A stretch of DNA of 64,000 nucleotides, taken from the NCBI GenBank assembly GCA_963788115.1, contig CAWBFD010000004.1:1736001-1800000 (forward strand), read 5' to 3'. The stretch is from CAWBFD01 sp963788115. GTDB taxonomy: Bacteria > Actinomycetota > Thermoleophilia > Solirubrobacterales > 70-9. Shown here one piece after another: positions 44,424-52,066 of the stretch. A model generated the notes under the pieces. The model did not search any database. It was not told the DNA's origin and saw nothing but the letters and a program-made list of their open reading frames with translations. A program made the translations under genes and the position numbers. Every line of letters starts with the position of its first letter. The stretch's first letter is position 1.

Positions 44424-44466
44424 GTGTCGAGTTTGTGGGCCTCAGGCGGACGAACTCGACAGTCGA
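44421..44466 (+). repeat. Palindromic dispersed repeat, copy 1
   Basis: TGTCGAGTTTGT and ACGAACTCGACA form the arms around GGGCCTCAGGCGG, itself able to pair (GCC-TCA-GGC). The element covers the last codons and stop of the DUF559 gene and adjoins the 19-base tandem array. Same sequence at 45622-45668, and reversed at 62081-62126. Confidence 0.8.
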
Positions 44467-45417
44467 CGGACGGGATCCGCCGGATCGGAGTTGGAATCAG
44501 CGGGGGCGCCAGCGGCACATATCCGAGCCAGCGTCCGTTGCGGCTCGGTGATCGCCTGATCCCACGTGACCCTCAGGACACGTTCGCCGTGAGCCTCGAG
44601 CAATGCCTGACGCTCGGCATCGTCCTCGCGGGCGAGCCTGTCGTCATGCCAGGCCGCGCCGTCAGCCTCAAGGACGAGACGCTGCTCGGGCCAGCGGAAG
44701 TCCGGGACCACTCGGCGGCCCGCAAGCACAAGCGGCACGTTGACGTTCGGAGGCTCGAGCGCGGCCTCGGCGGATGAGGTCGAACACGGCGTCCTCAAGC
44801 TCACTGCGTGTGGGCGCGGGGCCTTGGGCCACGATCTGGGCGAGGTTGCGCACCCCCCGTCGCGAACCCAGCCGGCCCATGGTTTCGGCGAGCTCGCTGA
44901 GATTCACGCGGTGCAGCGACAGGCCTTGCCGCACGGCCCGCCGAAGCGGTCGGTAATCGAGCAACGCGGCGAGATCGACCAGCGTCCGGGGTGGCGAGGT
45001 GACGGTGATGGCCTCATGTCGCGTGACATCTGGCCCGTCGAGCGTGGATGACCGATGCACGCGAATTCCTCGGTGGGCACGGGTCCCGGTTCCCCTCACG
45101 GTCACCTCGGGGTATCGATCGTCCCACTCGACGAAGCCCCACAGCGCCGCCGCCGAGAAGTGACTTAGAACCGCCCCCGGTCGGCAGGCCTTGACCGCCG
45201 CCAGGAAGCGCCCCTCGCGTGTGGGCTTCGCATGGCCTACCGCGTAGACGCCCCGATGGATCGGGTGCAAGCGTCCGTTCCGCACTCGCACGGCGACGGC
45301 GTTACGCGACAGCCCACACTCGCGCAGCTCATCCAGCGAAACAACACCCCATTCCTCGCCTGCCCGAAGCGCAACGCAGACGTCGCGAGCGGCGCGGGTG
45401 AGCTTCCGGGCTCTCAT
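44442..45417 (-). pseudogene. AbiEi-like HTH plus DUF559 endonuclease-fold protein, one frameshift
   Basis: About 320 residues. The N-terminus has a winged-helix start (VVSLDELRECGLSRNAVAVRVRNGRLHPIHRGVYAVGH) common to AbiEi-type antitoxin-like proteins, then a domain with AVLSHFSAAALWGF and HRSSTLDGPDVTRHEAITVTSPPRTLVDLAALL. The C-terminal DUF559 segment (VPDFRWPEQRLVLEADGAAWHDD, RVLRVTWDQAI) resembles the PD-(D/E)XK/Vsr fold. An extra base near 44763 (GGCCGCG) shifts the frame after ELEDAVFDLIRRG. These genes are frequent in soil actinobacteria; no toxin partner is next to it. Its end lies in the palindromic repeat. Confidence 0.75.
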
Positions 45418-45621
45418 GCCTTCTCGCTCAATCGTTTGGTGGGCGCGCTTCGCCTTCGCTGGTGCTCAGCAGGCATGGCTCAACCATGCCGCGGTCCGTG
45501 TCAGACGACAACACGGCATCGTCCCTTCGGCGCGCCAACTTTGTGTCGTTAGCGTCGAATTCGGTGATCGCCGCGATATCGAGCTGTGTTGCCAGGGCGC
45601 TCCGCGCCAGGGCGCGGGCCC
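45418..45621. other. Gene-free stretch next to palindromic repeat
   Basis: No credible gene in any frame between the DUF559 start and the second palindromic repeat. A 10-base direct repeat GCCAGGGCGC occurs at 45591 and 45606. Otherwise unremarkable, slightly less GC-rich than the flanks. Confidence 0.5.
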
Positions 45622-45668
45622 CGAGTGTCGAGTTTGTGGGCCTCAGGCGGACGAACTCGACGCTCGAT
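45622..45668 (+). repeat. Palindromic dispersed repeat, copy 2
   Basis: Identical to copy 1 over about 40 bases, then GCTCGAT instead of AGTCGAC. Lies 110 bases before the monooxygenase start at 45778. Confidence 0.8.
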
Positions 45669-45777
45669 GCCGAAGGTCGGTGGGCAATAGGATCAGAATC
45701 GGCCCGTGCGGCGAGGCGCGCGGGCGTGGGATCAGGCGGGCCTGTGAACGCCGGCCGCCAGAAAGGGGATCGAGGAG

Positions 45778-46080
45778 ATGGTTAGCGTCGGCTTGCTGGT
45801 GAGACTGGAGGCCAAACCGGGGAAGGAGGCCGATGTGCAGAGCTTCCTCGAGGGGGGCCTGGAGATCGTCGAGCAGGAGCCCGAGACGACCGCGTGGTTC
45901 GCGATCCGGCTCGGGCCCTCGGAGTTCGGGATCTTCGACGTCTTCCCGGATGACTCTGGCCGGCAGGCTCACCTGTCGGGCGCGGTCGCCGCGGCCCTGA
46001 TGGAGCGGGCAGACGAACTGCTCGCGAGCCCGCCCGAGATCCAGAACGTCGACGTGCTCGCCTCGAAGCTCCCAGGCTAG
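45778..46080 (+). CDS. Antibiotic biosynthesis monooxygenase (ABM) domain protein
   Basis: A 100-residue ferredoxin-like single-domain protein of the ABM/quinol monooxygenase family: VSVGLLVRLEAKPGKEADVQSFLEGGLEIVEQEPETTAWFAIRLGPSEFGIFDVFPDDSGRQAHLSG. It is expected to be a dimer acting on quinones or small aromatics without metals or cofactors. GAGGAG sits right before ATG 45778 and the start is well placed. Convergent with the oxidoreductase. Substrate unknown. Confidence 0.85.
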   Translation: MVSVGLLVRLEAKPGKEADVQSFLEGGLEIVEQEPETTAWFAIRLGPSEFGIFDVFPDDSGRQAHLSGAVAAALMERADELLASPPEIQNVDVLASKLPG

Positions 46081-46107
46081 GCCGCCGAAACACCGCTCCG
46101 CCGCCGG

Positions 46108-47034
46108 TCAGTCGACCGTCAGCACCGCCTTGCCGGGAACCCGGCGCTCGAGCAGGGCGGTGATCGCCGGGCCGGCATCGCGCCAGCTCGCCGTGAGCGA
46201 GACCTGCGGGTCGAGGCGGCCGGCGGCGACCTCCTCGGCCAGGAACCGAAGGTCGTGCGCTCCGGAGCCCTCTCGCGCGAGGTCCTCGAAGATCCGGAAC
46301 GCGTGGAGGCGGGCGCCGGGTTTGTTATAGAAACGTGAGACGTTGAAGCTCGTCGGCTCCCCGGAGGAGTTGCCGAAGGTCACCACGATCCCGCCCGGCA
46401 CTACACGCAGGAGGGCCGTGGCGAGGCTCGCGCCGCCGACCGACTCCAGGACCACGTCGTAGTCCTCGCCCTCGGACTCGAACTCGGTGATCACCTCGTT
46501 GGCCCCGAGCTCGCGCAGGCCCCGGGCGCGCTCCTCGCCGGCGGCCACCCCGGTCACGTGCGCTCCGGCCCGACGGCCGAGCTGTACCGCGAAGCGGCCG
46601 ACGCCGCCCGCGGCCCCGGTCACGAGCAGGCGACGCCCCAGCAGGCTCCCCGCCACGGCCAGCGTCCGGACCGCGGTCAGCCCGGCGATCGGGAGCGCGG
46701 CGGCGGCCTCGAACGGGACGGCCTCGGGGAGCTCCGCCAGCGTCGATGTAGGCACCGCGGCCAGCTGCGCCCACGCGCCGCGCCCGAGCAAACCCACGAC
46801 CCGCGCGCCCTCCCCGGGGCCGGTGCCATCCGCCGCCGCGCGCCGCACCAAGCCGGCCAGGTCCCAGCCGTGAACGACGCCCTGAGGCCGGGTCTCCAGG
46901 CCCCGCAGCTCGCCGCGGTTGAGCGAGTTCGCGCGGACCTCGACCAGCGCCTCGGCGGGGCCCGGAACCGGCTCCTCGACCTCGGCGAGCGCGAGCCCCT
47001 CGGGGGCGCTGCGGTCGGTCACGAGGGCGAGCAC
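46108..47034 (-). CDS. Zinc-binding-type quinone oxidoreductase (MDR family)
   Basis: A 308-residue medium-chain dehydrogenase/reductase resembling quinone oxidoreductases. It lacks the structural zinc lobe. Seen: LALVTDRSAPEGLALAEVEEPVPGPAEALVEVRANSLNRGELRG, WDLAGLV, and the NADPH-binding LLVTGAAGGVGRFAVQLGRRAGAHVTGV followed by GANEVI. I take GTG 47034 as start because MLALVTD corresponds to the MKALVTD start of relatives. It is divergent from LtrA with 78 bases between them. Physiological substrate unknown. Confidence 0.88.
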   Translation of the reverse strand: MLALVTDRSAPEGLALAEVEEPVPGPAEALVEVRANSLNRGELRGLETRPQGVVHGWDLAGLVRRAAADGTGPGEGARVVGLLGRGAWAQLAAVPTSTLAELPEAVPFEAAAALPIAGLTAVRTLAVAGSLLGRRLLVTGAAGGVGRFAVQLGRRAGAHVTGVAAGEERARGLRELGANEVITEFESEGEDYDVVLESVGGASLATALLRVVPGGIVVTFGNSSGEPTSFNVSRFYNKPGARLHAFRIFEDLAREGSGAHDLRFLAEEVAAGRLDPQVSLTASWRDAGPAITALLERRVPGKAVLTVD

Positions 47035-47112
47035 CGCCAGAGCATGACGTAGATCTCGACCGGGCGAGCACGCACCCCGCCATCGCCGGCCGATCCGTGC
47101 CCGCCTGCGAGG

Positions 47113-48306
47113 ATGCGGCCGATGGCCACGGCTGAGCGAACACACCGTCCCCGGCTCAGCGCGGTGATGCGCGAGGGGTCGCGCGTGACGCCGCTCGAGC
47201 TCTTCTTCGACCTCGTCTTCGTGCTCGCGCTCACGCAGTGCACGGCGCTGATGGCGGAGCACCCGACGTGGAGCGGCCTCGCCCAGGGCCTGCTCGTGCT
47301 CGGGGTGCTGTGGTGGGCCTGGGTGGGCTACTCCTGGCTGACGAGCGTGGTCGACCCCGAGGAGGGCTCGGTGCGGATCGCGATGTTCGTGGCGATGGCG
47401 GCGCTGCTCGTCTGCGCGCTGTGCGTCCCCGAGGCGTTCGGCGACCTCGCGCTCGAGTTCGCCCTGGCCTATGGCGTGGTGCGAGTCGGGCAGATCGCGC
47501 TGTTCGTGCTCGCCAGCCGCGACGACCCGGCCCTGCGCCGCTCGGTCACTGGCCTGGCCGTCGGAACCGCGATCGGGGTCGGGCTGCTGGTCGCCGCGTC
47601 GTTCTTCGACGGCCTGGCACAGGGAGCGCTCTGGGCGGTCGCCCTGCTGCTCGACATGGGCGAGCCGTACCTGTTCGGTTCCGAGGGCTGGAAGCTCGTG
47701 CCGAGCCATTTCGCCGAGCGCCATGGCCTGATCATCATCATCGCCCTCGGGGAGTCGATCGTGGCGATCGGCGTCGGAGCGGACCGGGTGGGCGTCGACG
47801 CCGGAGTCATCGGTGCGGCGGTGCTGGGAATCGCGGTCGCCGCCGCGATCTGGTGGCTGTACTTCGACGTGGTCGCCCTCGTCGCCGAGCGACGGCTCTC
47901 ACACGCGACTGAGGGCCGCGAGCGCAACGAGATCGCGCGCGACTCGTTCTCCTACCTCCACTTCCCGATGGTGGCCGGGATCGTCCTCGTGGCGCTGGGG
48001 CTCAAGAAGACGCTCGAGGGCGTGGACGATCCGCTGAAGACGGTGATCGCGCTGGCTCTGCTCGGCGGCGCCGCCGTCTACCTGCTCGCGCACGTCGCCT
48101 TCCGCTGGCGCAACGTCCACAGGTTCAGCACCCAGCGCCTCATCTGCGCGCTGGCCCTGGTCGCGTTCGTACCTCTGGCCGTCGAGCTGCCCTCGGTGGT
48201 CACCCTCGCCATCCTGGCGAGCGCTCTCGGGGTGCTGATCGGATTCGAGGCCCGCCAGTTCGCGGAGCTGCGCGAGCGCCTCCGGCGTCAGCTCGCCACC
48301 GAGTGA
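47113..48306 (+). CDS. Low temperature requirement protein A (LtrA) family membrane protein
   Basis: A 397-residue polytopic protein with about ten transmembrane helices. Family hallmarks: VTPLELFFDLVFVLALTQ near the N-terminus, LLWWAW-like VLWWAWVGYSWLTS, the helix pair with HFAERHGLIIIIALGESIVAIG, and DSFSYLHFPMVAGIVLVALGLKK. LtrA was named for cold growth of Listeria; its mechanism is unknown. It converges with the desaturase and the two overlap by 19 bases. An alternative ATG at 47122 is possible. Confidence 0.9.
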   Translation: MRPMATAERTHRPRLSAVMREGSRVTPLELFFDLVFVLALTQCTALMAEHPTWSGLAQGLLVLGVLWWAWVGYSWLTSVVDPEEGSVRIAMFVAMAALLVCALCVPEAFGDLALEFALAYGVVRVGQIALFVLASRDDPALRRSVTGLAVGTAIGVGLLVAASFFDGLAQGALWAVALLLDMGEPYLFGSEGWKLVPSHFAERHGLIIIIALGESIVAIGVGADRVGVDAGVIGAAVLGIAVAAAIWWLYFDVVALVAERRLSHATEGRERNEIARDSFSYLHFPMVAGIVLVALGLKKTLEGVDDPLKTVIALALLGGAAVYLLAHVAFRWRNVHRFSTQRLICALALVAFVPLAVELPSVVTLAILASALGVLIGFEARQFAELRERLRRQLATE

Positions 48307-49271
48307 TCGGCCGGCTCCAGGGGTAGTGCTTTGGCGGCCTGGCGCGTGGCCCCGACACGGACGACATCCCAGGCCAAGCCGGTCTTCTCCAACATGACGA
48401 TCACCAGGGCGGACGGATCGAGCTCCCAGCGCCGCAGCCCGTGGATGGCCGAGGACGGAAACGCATGGTGGTTGTTGTGCCAGGCCTCCCCGAACGTCGG
48501 CAGGGCCAGCCATGCGAGGTTTCGCGACTCGTCGCGAGTGTCGTAGCGCTGGCGACCGAACATGTGACATAGCGAGTTGATGCTGTAGGTCACGTGGTGC
48601 ATGGCGAACACGCGCACCGCGCCGCCCCAGAGCAGCCCGGTGAGGCCCGCGGCGACGTCGCCGCCGATCGCGACGCCGAGGCCGAACGGAATGACCAATC
48701 CAAGTGCCGCCCACACGATGAACGTCCGGTCCACGAAGCTGACCACCGGATCGCGGAGCAGATCCGGCGCGAACCGCTGCTTGGAGCCGCGTTGCGTATG
48801 GACGAAGAGCCAGCCGACGTGGGCATGGAAGAGGCCCTTCAGCGCCCCCTTCCAGCCGTGCCCATGGCCGACATGAGGGCTGTGGGGGTCTCCCTCCTTG
48901 TCCGAGCACGCGTGGTGCTTCCTGTGGTCGGCCACCCACGAGATCGCCGGCCCCTCGATCGCCGCCGACCCGAGCGCTGCGAACACGCCCCGAACGACGG
49001 GCGTCGTGGAGAAGCTGCGGTGCGTCAGCAGGCGGTGAAAGCCGACGGTGACACCGAGACCCGTGAGCACGTAGAAGATGGCGAAGACGACGACGTCGCT
49101 CCATCGGAGGGCGTCGCTCCATGCCTGCCACCCCGCCAGGAACAGGAGCGCGAACGGCACGAAGGTGACCAGCCCGGTGATGATCCGGTCGGCGGTCTCG
49201 TTGGCGACGGGCTGAACAGCCGTCGCCGGCGAGCCCCGCGTACCCCCGTGGTCCATGCGCGAACCGTACAT
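48288..49271 (-). CDS. Acyl-CoA/acyl-lipid delta-9 desaturase-like
   Basis: A 327-residue membrane di-iron desaturase that introduces a cis double bond in fatty acyl chains. All three His boxes are visible: HRLLTH (about 91-96), HRKHH (about 128) and HNNHH (about 270), with four transmembrane helices in pairs. The N-terminal start at 49271 or at ATG 49256 (MDHGGTRG) is undecided. It is divergent from the cyclopropane synthase, 47 bases apart, which methylenates exactly such double bonds. Confidence 0.92.
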   Translation of the reverse strand: MYGSRMDHGGTRGSPATAVQPVANETADRIITGLVTFVPFALLFLAGWQAWSDALRWSDVVVFAIFYVLTGLGVTVGFHRLLTHRSFSTTPVVRGVFAALGSAAIEGPAISWVADHRKHHACSDKEGDPHSPHVGHGHGWKGALKGLFHAHVGWLFVHTQRGSKQRFAPDLLRDPVVSFVDRTFIVWAALGLVIPFGLGVAIGGDVAAGLTGLLWGGAVRVFAMHHVTYSINSLCHMFGRQRYDTRDESRNLAWLALPTFGEAWHNNHHAFPSSAIHGLRRWELDPSALVIVMLEKTGLAWDVVRVGATRQAAKALPLEPADHSVAS

Positions 49272-49318
49272 GACGCCGAACCCGGTCGCACGGGGCCCGC
49301 CGGTACGCTCGTGCCAGC

Positions 49319-50524
49319 ATGTCCGCAGATCGCACCCAGGCGCTTCGCCGCGAGATCGAGCGAGCGTTCCCGGAGCGCCCCTTCGGGATCCGCTTCTGGG
49401 ACGGCCGCACCGTCCCCTCGACGAGCAACGGGGGCCCGACCTTCACGGTGCGCTCGCCCCGGGCGATCGGGCACGTGCTGCGCGCGCCCGGCCAGCTCGG
49501 CCTCGGTCGCGCGTACGTCTCGGGCGAGCTCGAGCTCGACGATCTCGATGGGGTCATGGCGGTGCTCGACCGCTGGGACCCGCCCGAGCTCGACGCCGGC
49601 GCACGAGCCAGGCTGGTGGTCGCGGCCCTGAGGTCAGGTGGTCTCAGGGTGCCTCCGGCGCCGCCGGAGGCGGAGCTCCGGCCGCGAGGGAAGCGACGCT
49701 CGAAGGAACGCGACCTGCGAGCGGTCCGGCATCACTACGACGTCTCGAACGAGTTCTTCGCCCTGTTCCTGGACGAGTCCATGACCTACAGCTGCGCCAT
49801 CTTCTCGCGCGGAGCCGACTCGCTCGAGGCGGCGCAGGAGGCCAAGCTCGACCTCGTCTGCGCCAAGCTCGACCTCGGCGCGGACGACCGCGTCCTCGAC
49901 ATCGGCTCCGGCTGGGGGAGCTTCGCGATTCACGCAGCGCTCCGATACGGGTCGCGGGTCGTCGGGATCACGCTCTCGGAGCCGCAGGCGCGCCTGGCCC
50001 GTGAGCGCGCCGAGGCCGCCGGCGTCGGCGAGCGCGTCGAGTTCAGGGTGGTCGACTACCGCGACCTGGCCGGCGAGCGGTTCGACGCGATCGCGAGCAT
50101 CGGCATGGTCGAGCACGTGGGCGACGAGCGAATCGACGAGTACGCGGCTCGCATCGCGGGGCTGCTGCCCGCCGGGGGACGGCTGCTCAACCACGGGATC
50201 GCCCGGCTTCGGCATACCGATCCGGACGCGGGGGCGTTCTCGGAGCGCTACGTCTTCCCCGACGCCGCGCCCCTCCACCTCTCTCGGGTGCTGCTGGCCC
50301 TCGAGCGGACCGGATTCGAGACCGAGCACGTCGAGGGCTTCCGTGACGACTACGCGGAGACGCTGCGCCACTGGGCCGACCGGCTCGACCGCAACCTGGA
50401 CCGAGCGATCGAGCTCGCCGGCCCGGAGCGGGTCAGGGTCTGGCGCCTTTACCTGAGAGCCGCACGCAATGGCTTCCTCACCGGGTTCACGTCGGTGTAT
50501 CAGGTGAGGTCCCGGCTCAGCTGA
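49319..50524 (+). CDS. Cyclopropane-fatty-acyl-phospholipid synthase family protein
   Basis: A 401-residue SAM-dependent enzyme of the CFA/mycolic acid cyclopropane synthase family, which adds a methylene or methyl to unsaturated phospholipid chains. Seen: an N-terminal lipid-binding domain (RSPRAIGHVLRAPGQLGLGRAYVSGELELDD), AVRHHYDVSNEFFALFLDESMTYSCAIF, motif I VLDIGSGWGSFAIHAA, FDAIASIGMVEHVG and HLSRVLLALERTGFETEHVEGFRDDYAETLRHW. Divergent from the desaturase, which could supply its substrate. Its 3' end overlaps pepP by 8 bases. Confidence 0.92.
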   Translation: MSADRTQALRREIERAFPERPFGIRFWDGRTVPSTSNGGPTFTVRSPRAIGHVLRAPGQLGLGRAYVSGELELDDLDGVMAVLDRWDPPELDAGARARLVVAALRSGGLRVPPAPPEAELRPRGKRRSKERDLRAVRHHYDVSNEFFALFLDESMTYSCAIFSRGADSLEAAQEAKLDLVCAKLDLGADDRVLDIGSGWGSFAIHAALRYGSRVVGITLSEPQARLARERAEAAGVGERVEFRVVDYRDLAGERFDAIASIGMVEHVGDERIDEYAARIAGLLPAGGRLLNHGIARLRHTDPDAGAFSERYVFPDAAPLHLSRVLLALERTGFETEHVEGFRDDYAETLRHWADRLDRNLDRAIELAGPERVRVWRLYLRAARNGFLTGFTSVYQVRSRLS

Positions 50525-51629
50525 CGGTCCTGAGGTCCTTCGGAAGGCCGCTGAGGTTGCGCACGCCGTCCGCGGTGACGGTGATCAGGTCCTCGATCCG
50601 GATCCCGAAGCGGCCGGGCAGGTAGACGCCCGGCTCGATGGTGACGACGTCGCCCTCCGTGAGCTCGTCCTCGGAGGTCTTCGCCAGGCGCGGGGCCTCG
50701 TGGATCTCGATCCCGACCCCGTGACCGAGACCGTGGCCGAAGTGCTCGCCCTGGCCGGCGGCCTCGATCGGCTCGCGGGCGACAGCGTCGGCGTCGCTGC
50801 AAGCGAGCCCGGGGCGAATCGCATCGACTGCGGCCGCCTGAGCGGAGCGCACCAGCTCGTATGCCTCGCGGGCATCGCCGTCGATCTCCCCGGTGGCGAA
50901 GGTCCTGGTGCAGTCCGAGCAGTAGCCGTCGACGATCGCGCCCATGTCGAGCACCACCAGCTCGCCCTCCAGGATCTCCCGCTCGGAGGGCTCGTGATGG
51001 CCGATCGAGCCGTTCTCGCCCGCCGCGACGATCGCCGGGAACGACGGGTCCTGCGCCCCCAGCTCACGCATCCGCTGCGCGGTCGCGAGCTGGACCTCGC
51101 GCTCGGTCCTTCCCACCAGGCCGCGATCCGTGATCCACTCGTAGACCTCGTCGGTGAGGCGGGCGGCCTCCCCGATCCGACGGAGCTCGTCGGCATCCTT
51201 GACGCGCCGCAGCCGTTCGACGATGCCGTGGACCGCGACCAGCTCGACCCCGGCGGGGATGTGTTCCTGGAGCCTGCGGAGATTGCGGACACTGGTCTTC
51301 GCCTCGTCGTAGCCGACGCGGCCGCGCAGCTTCGCCGCGGCATCCTCCAGCAGTCGAGGCCCGATGCGCTCACGCTCGAAGCTCGGCTCGACCTCGCGCG
51401 CCGCTCGCTCGACATAGCGGAAGTCGGTGAGGAAGGTCCGCTCGTCCGGGCCGATGAGGCAGATCGCGCTGGTCCCGCCGAAGCCGGTGAGCCAGAACAC
51501 GTTCGCCTGCGGCCCGCGCCCCGAATCCCCCGGGCTGACCAGGTCGGCGACGATCAGCTGGTCGAGCCCCTCGGCGGCGACTGCCTCGGTCATGCGGTCC
51601 GCGTGGCTCGTGGCTACGGCGGTGCTCAT
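50517..51629 (-). CDS. pepP: Xaa-Pro aminopeptidase / M24B peptidase
   Basis: A 370-residue pita-bread-fold dinuclear metallopeptidase. Metal ligands: Asp in VVLDMGAIVDGYCSDCTRTF (two), His in HGLGHGVGIEIHEAPRL, and two Glu in EGDVVTIEPGVYLPGRFGIRIEDL. N-terminal creatinase-like domain: LDQLIVADLVSPGDSGRG, FLTDFRYVERA. ATG 51629 overlaps the aroQ stop as ATGA. In related genomes pepP commonly precedes efp; here they are separated by a 6-kb insert. X-Pro dipeptidase activity cannot be excluded. Confidence 0.92.
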   Translation of the reverse strand: MSTAVATSHADRMTEAVAAEGLDQLIVADLVSPGDSGRGPQANVFWLTGFGGTSAICLIGPDERTFLTDFRYVERAAREVEPSFERERIGPRLLEDAAAKLRGRVGYDEAKTSVRNLRRLQEHIPAGVELVAVHGIVERLRRVKDADELRRIGEAARLTDEVYEWITDRGLVGRTEREVQLATAQRMRELGAQDPSFPAIVAAGENGSIGHHEPSEREILEGELVVLDMGAIVDGYCSDCTRTFATGEIDGDAREAYELVRSAQAAAVDAIRPGLACSDADAVAREPIEAAGQGEHFGHGLGHGVGIEIHEAPRLAKTSEDELTEGDVVTIEPGVYLPGRFGIRIEDLITVTADGVRNLSGLPKDLRTVS

Positions 51630-52066
51630 GCCTTGAACGACTCCTTCAGCATCTGCAGGGCGTCACGGTAGCCGTCGATGCCCTTGCCGGCGACCATCCC
51701 GACGACGAGCCCGTCGAAGACGGAGTGCCGGCGCCACTCCTCGCGCTTGGAGATGTCGGAGATGTGGACCTCCACGGCCGGGAGCCCGGTGAACTCGAGC
51801 GCATCGCGAATCGCCCAGCTGTAGTGGCTCCAGGCACCCGCGTTGACCACGGCGCCGTCGGCGAGCTCCGGCAGGCGATGCAGGAAGTCGATGAACTCGC
51901 CCTCGTGGTTCGTGTTGAAGAAGGTGACCCCGAGGTCGAGCTCGACGGCGAACCGCTTGACCTGCCGCTCCAACTCGGACAAGGTGAAGGTGCCGTACTG
52001 CTCGGGGTCGCGTCGGCCGAGCTGGTCGAGGTTGGCGCCGTGGAGGACGGCGACTCTGTTCTTCAA
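51626..52066 (-). CDS. aroQ: 3-dehydroquinate dehydratase, type II
   Basis: A 146-residue dodecameric-type dehydroquinase, third step of the shikimate pathway. Seen: HGANLDQLGRRDPEQYG (with the catalytic Tyr and Arg of the lid), FFNTNHEGEFIDFLHRL, NAGAWSHYSWAIRDAL and VEVHISDISKREEWRRHSV with the His and Glu of the family. The N-terminal GANLDQLGRR differs slightly from the common GPNLNLLGTR but the residues needed are there. It overlaps aroKB and pepP by 4 bases each. Confidence 0.95.
   Translation of the reverse strand: MKNRVAVLHGANLDQLGRRDPEQYGTFTLSELERQVKRFAVELDLGVTFFNTNHEGEFIDFLHRLPELADGAVVNAGAWSHYSWAIRDALEFTGLPAVEVHISDISKREEWRRHSVFDGLVVGMVAGKGIDGYRDALQMLKESFKA

Noticed and set aside
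44442..45417. Functional toxin-antitoxin or abortive infection pair
   Set aside because: Only the HTH/DUF559 protein is present, it is frameshifted and no AbiEii-like toxin gene neighbours it.
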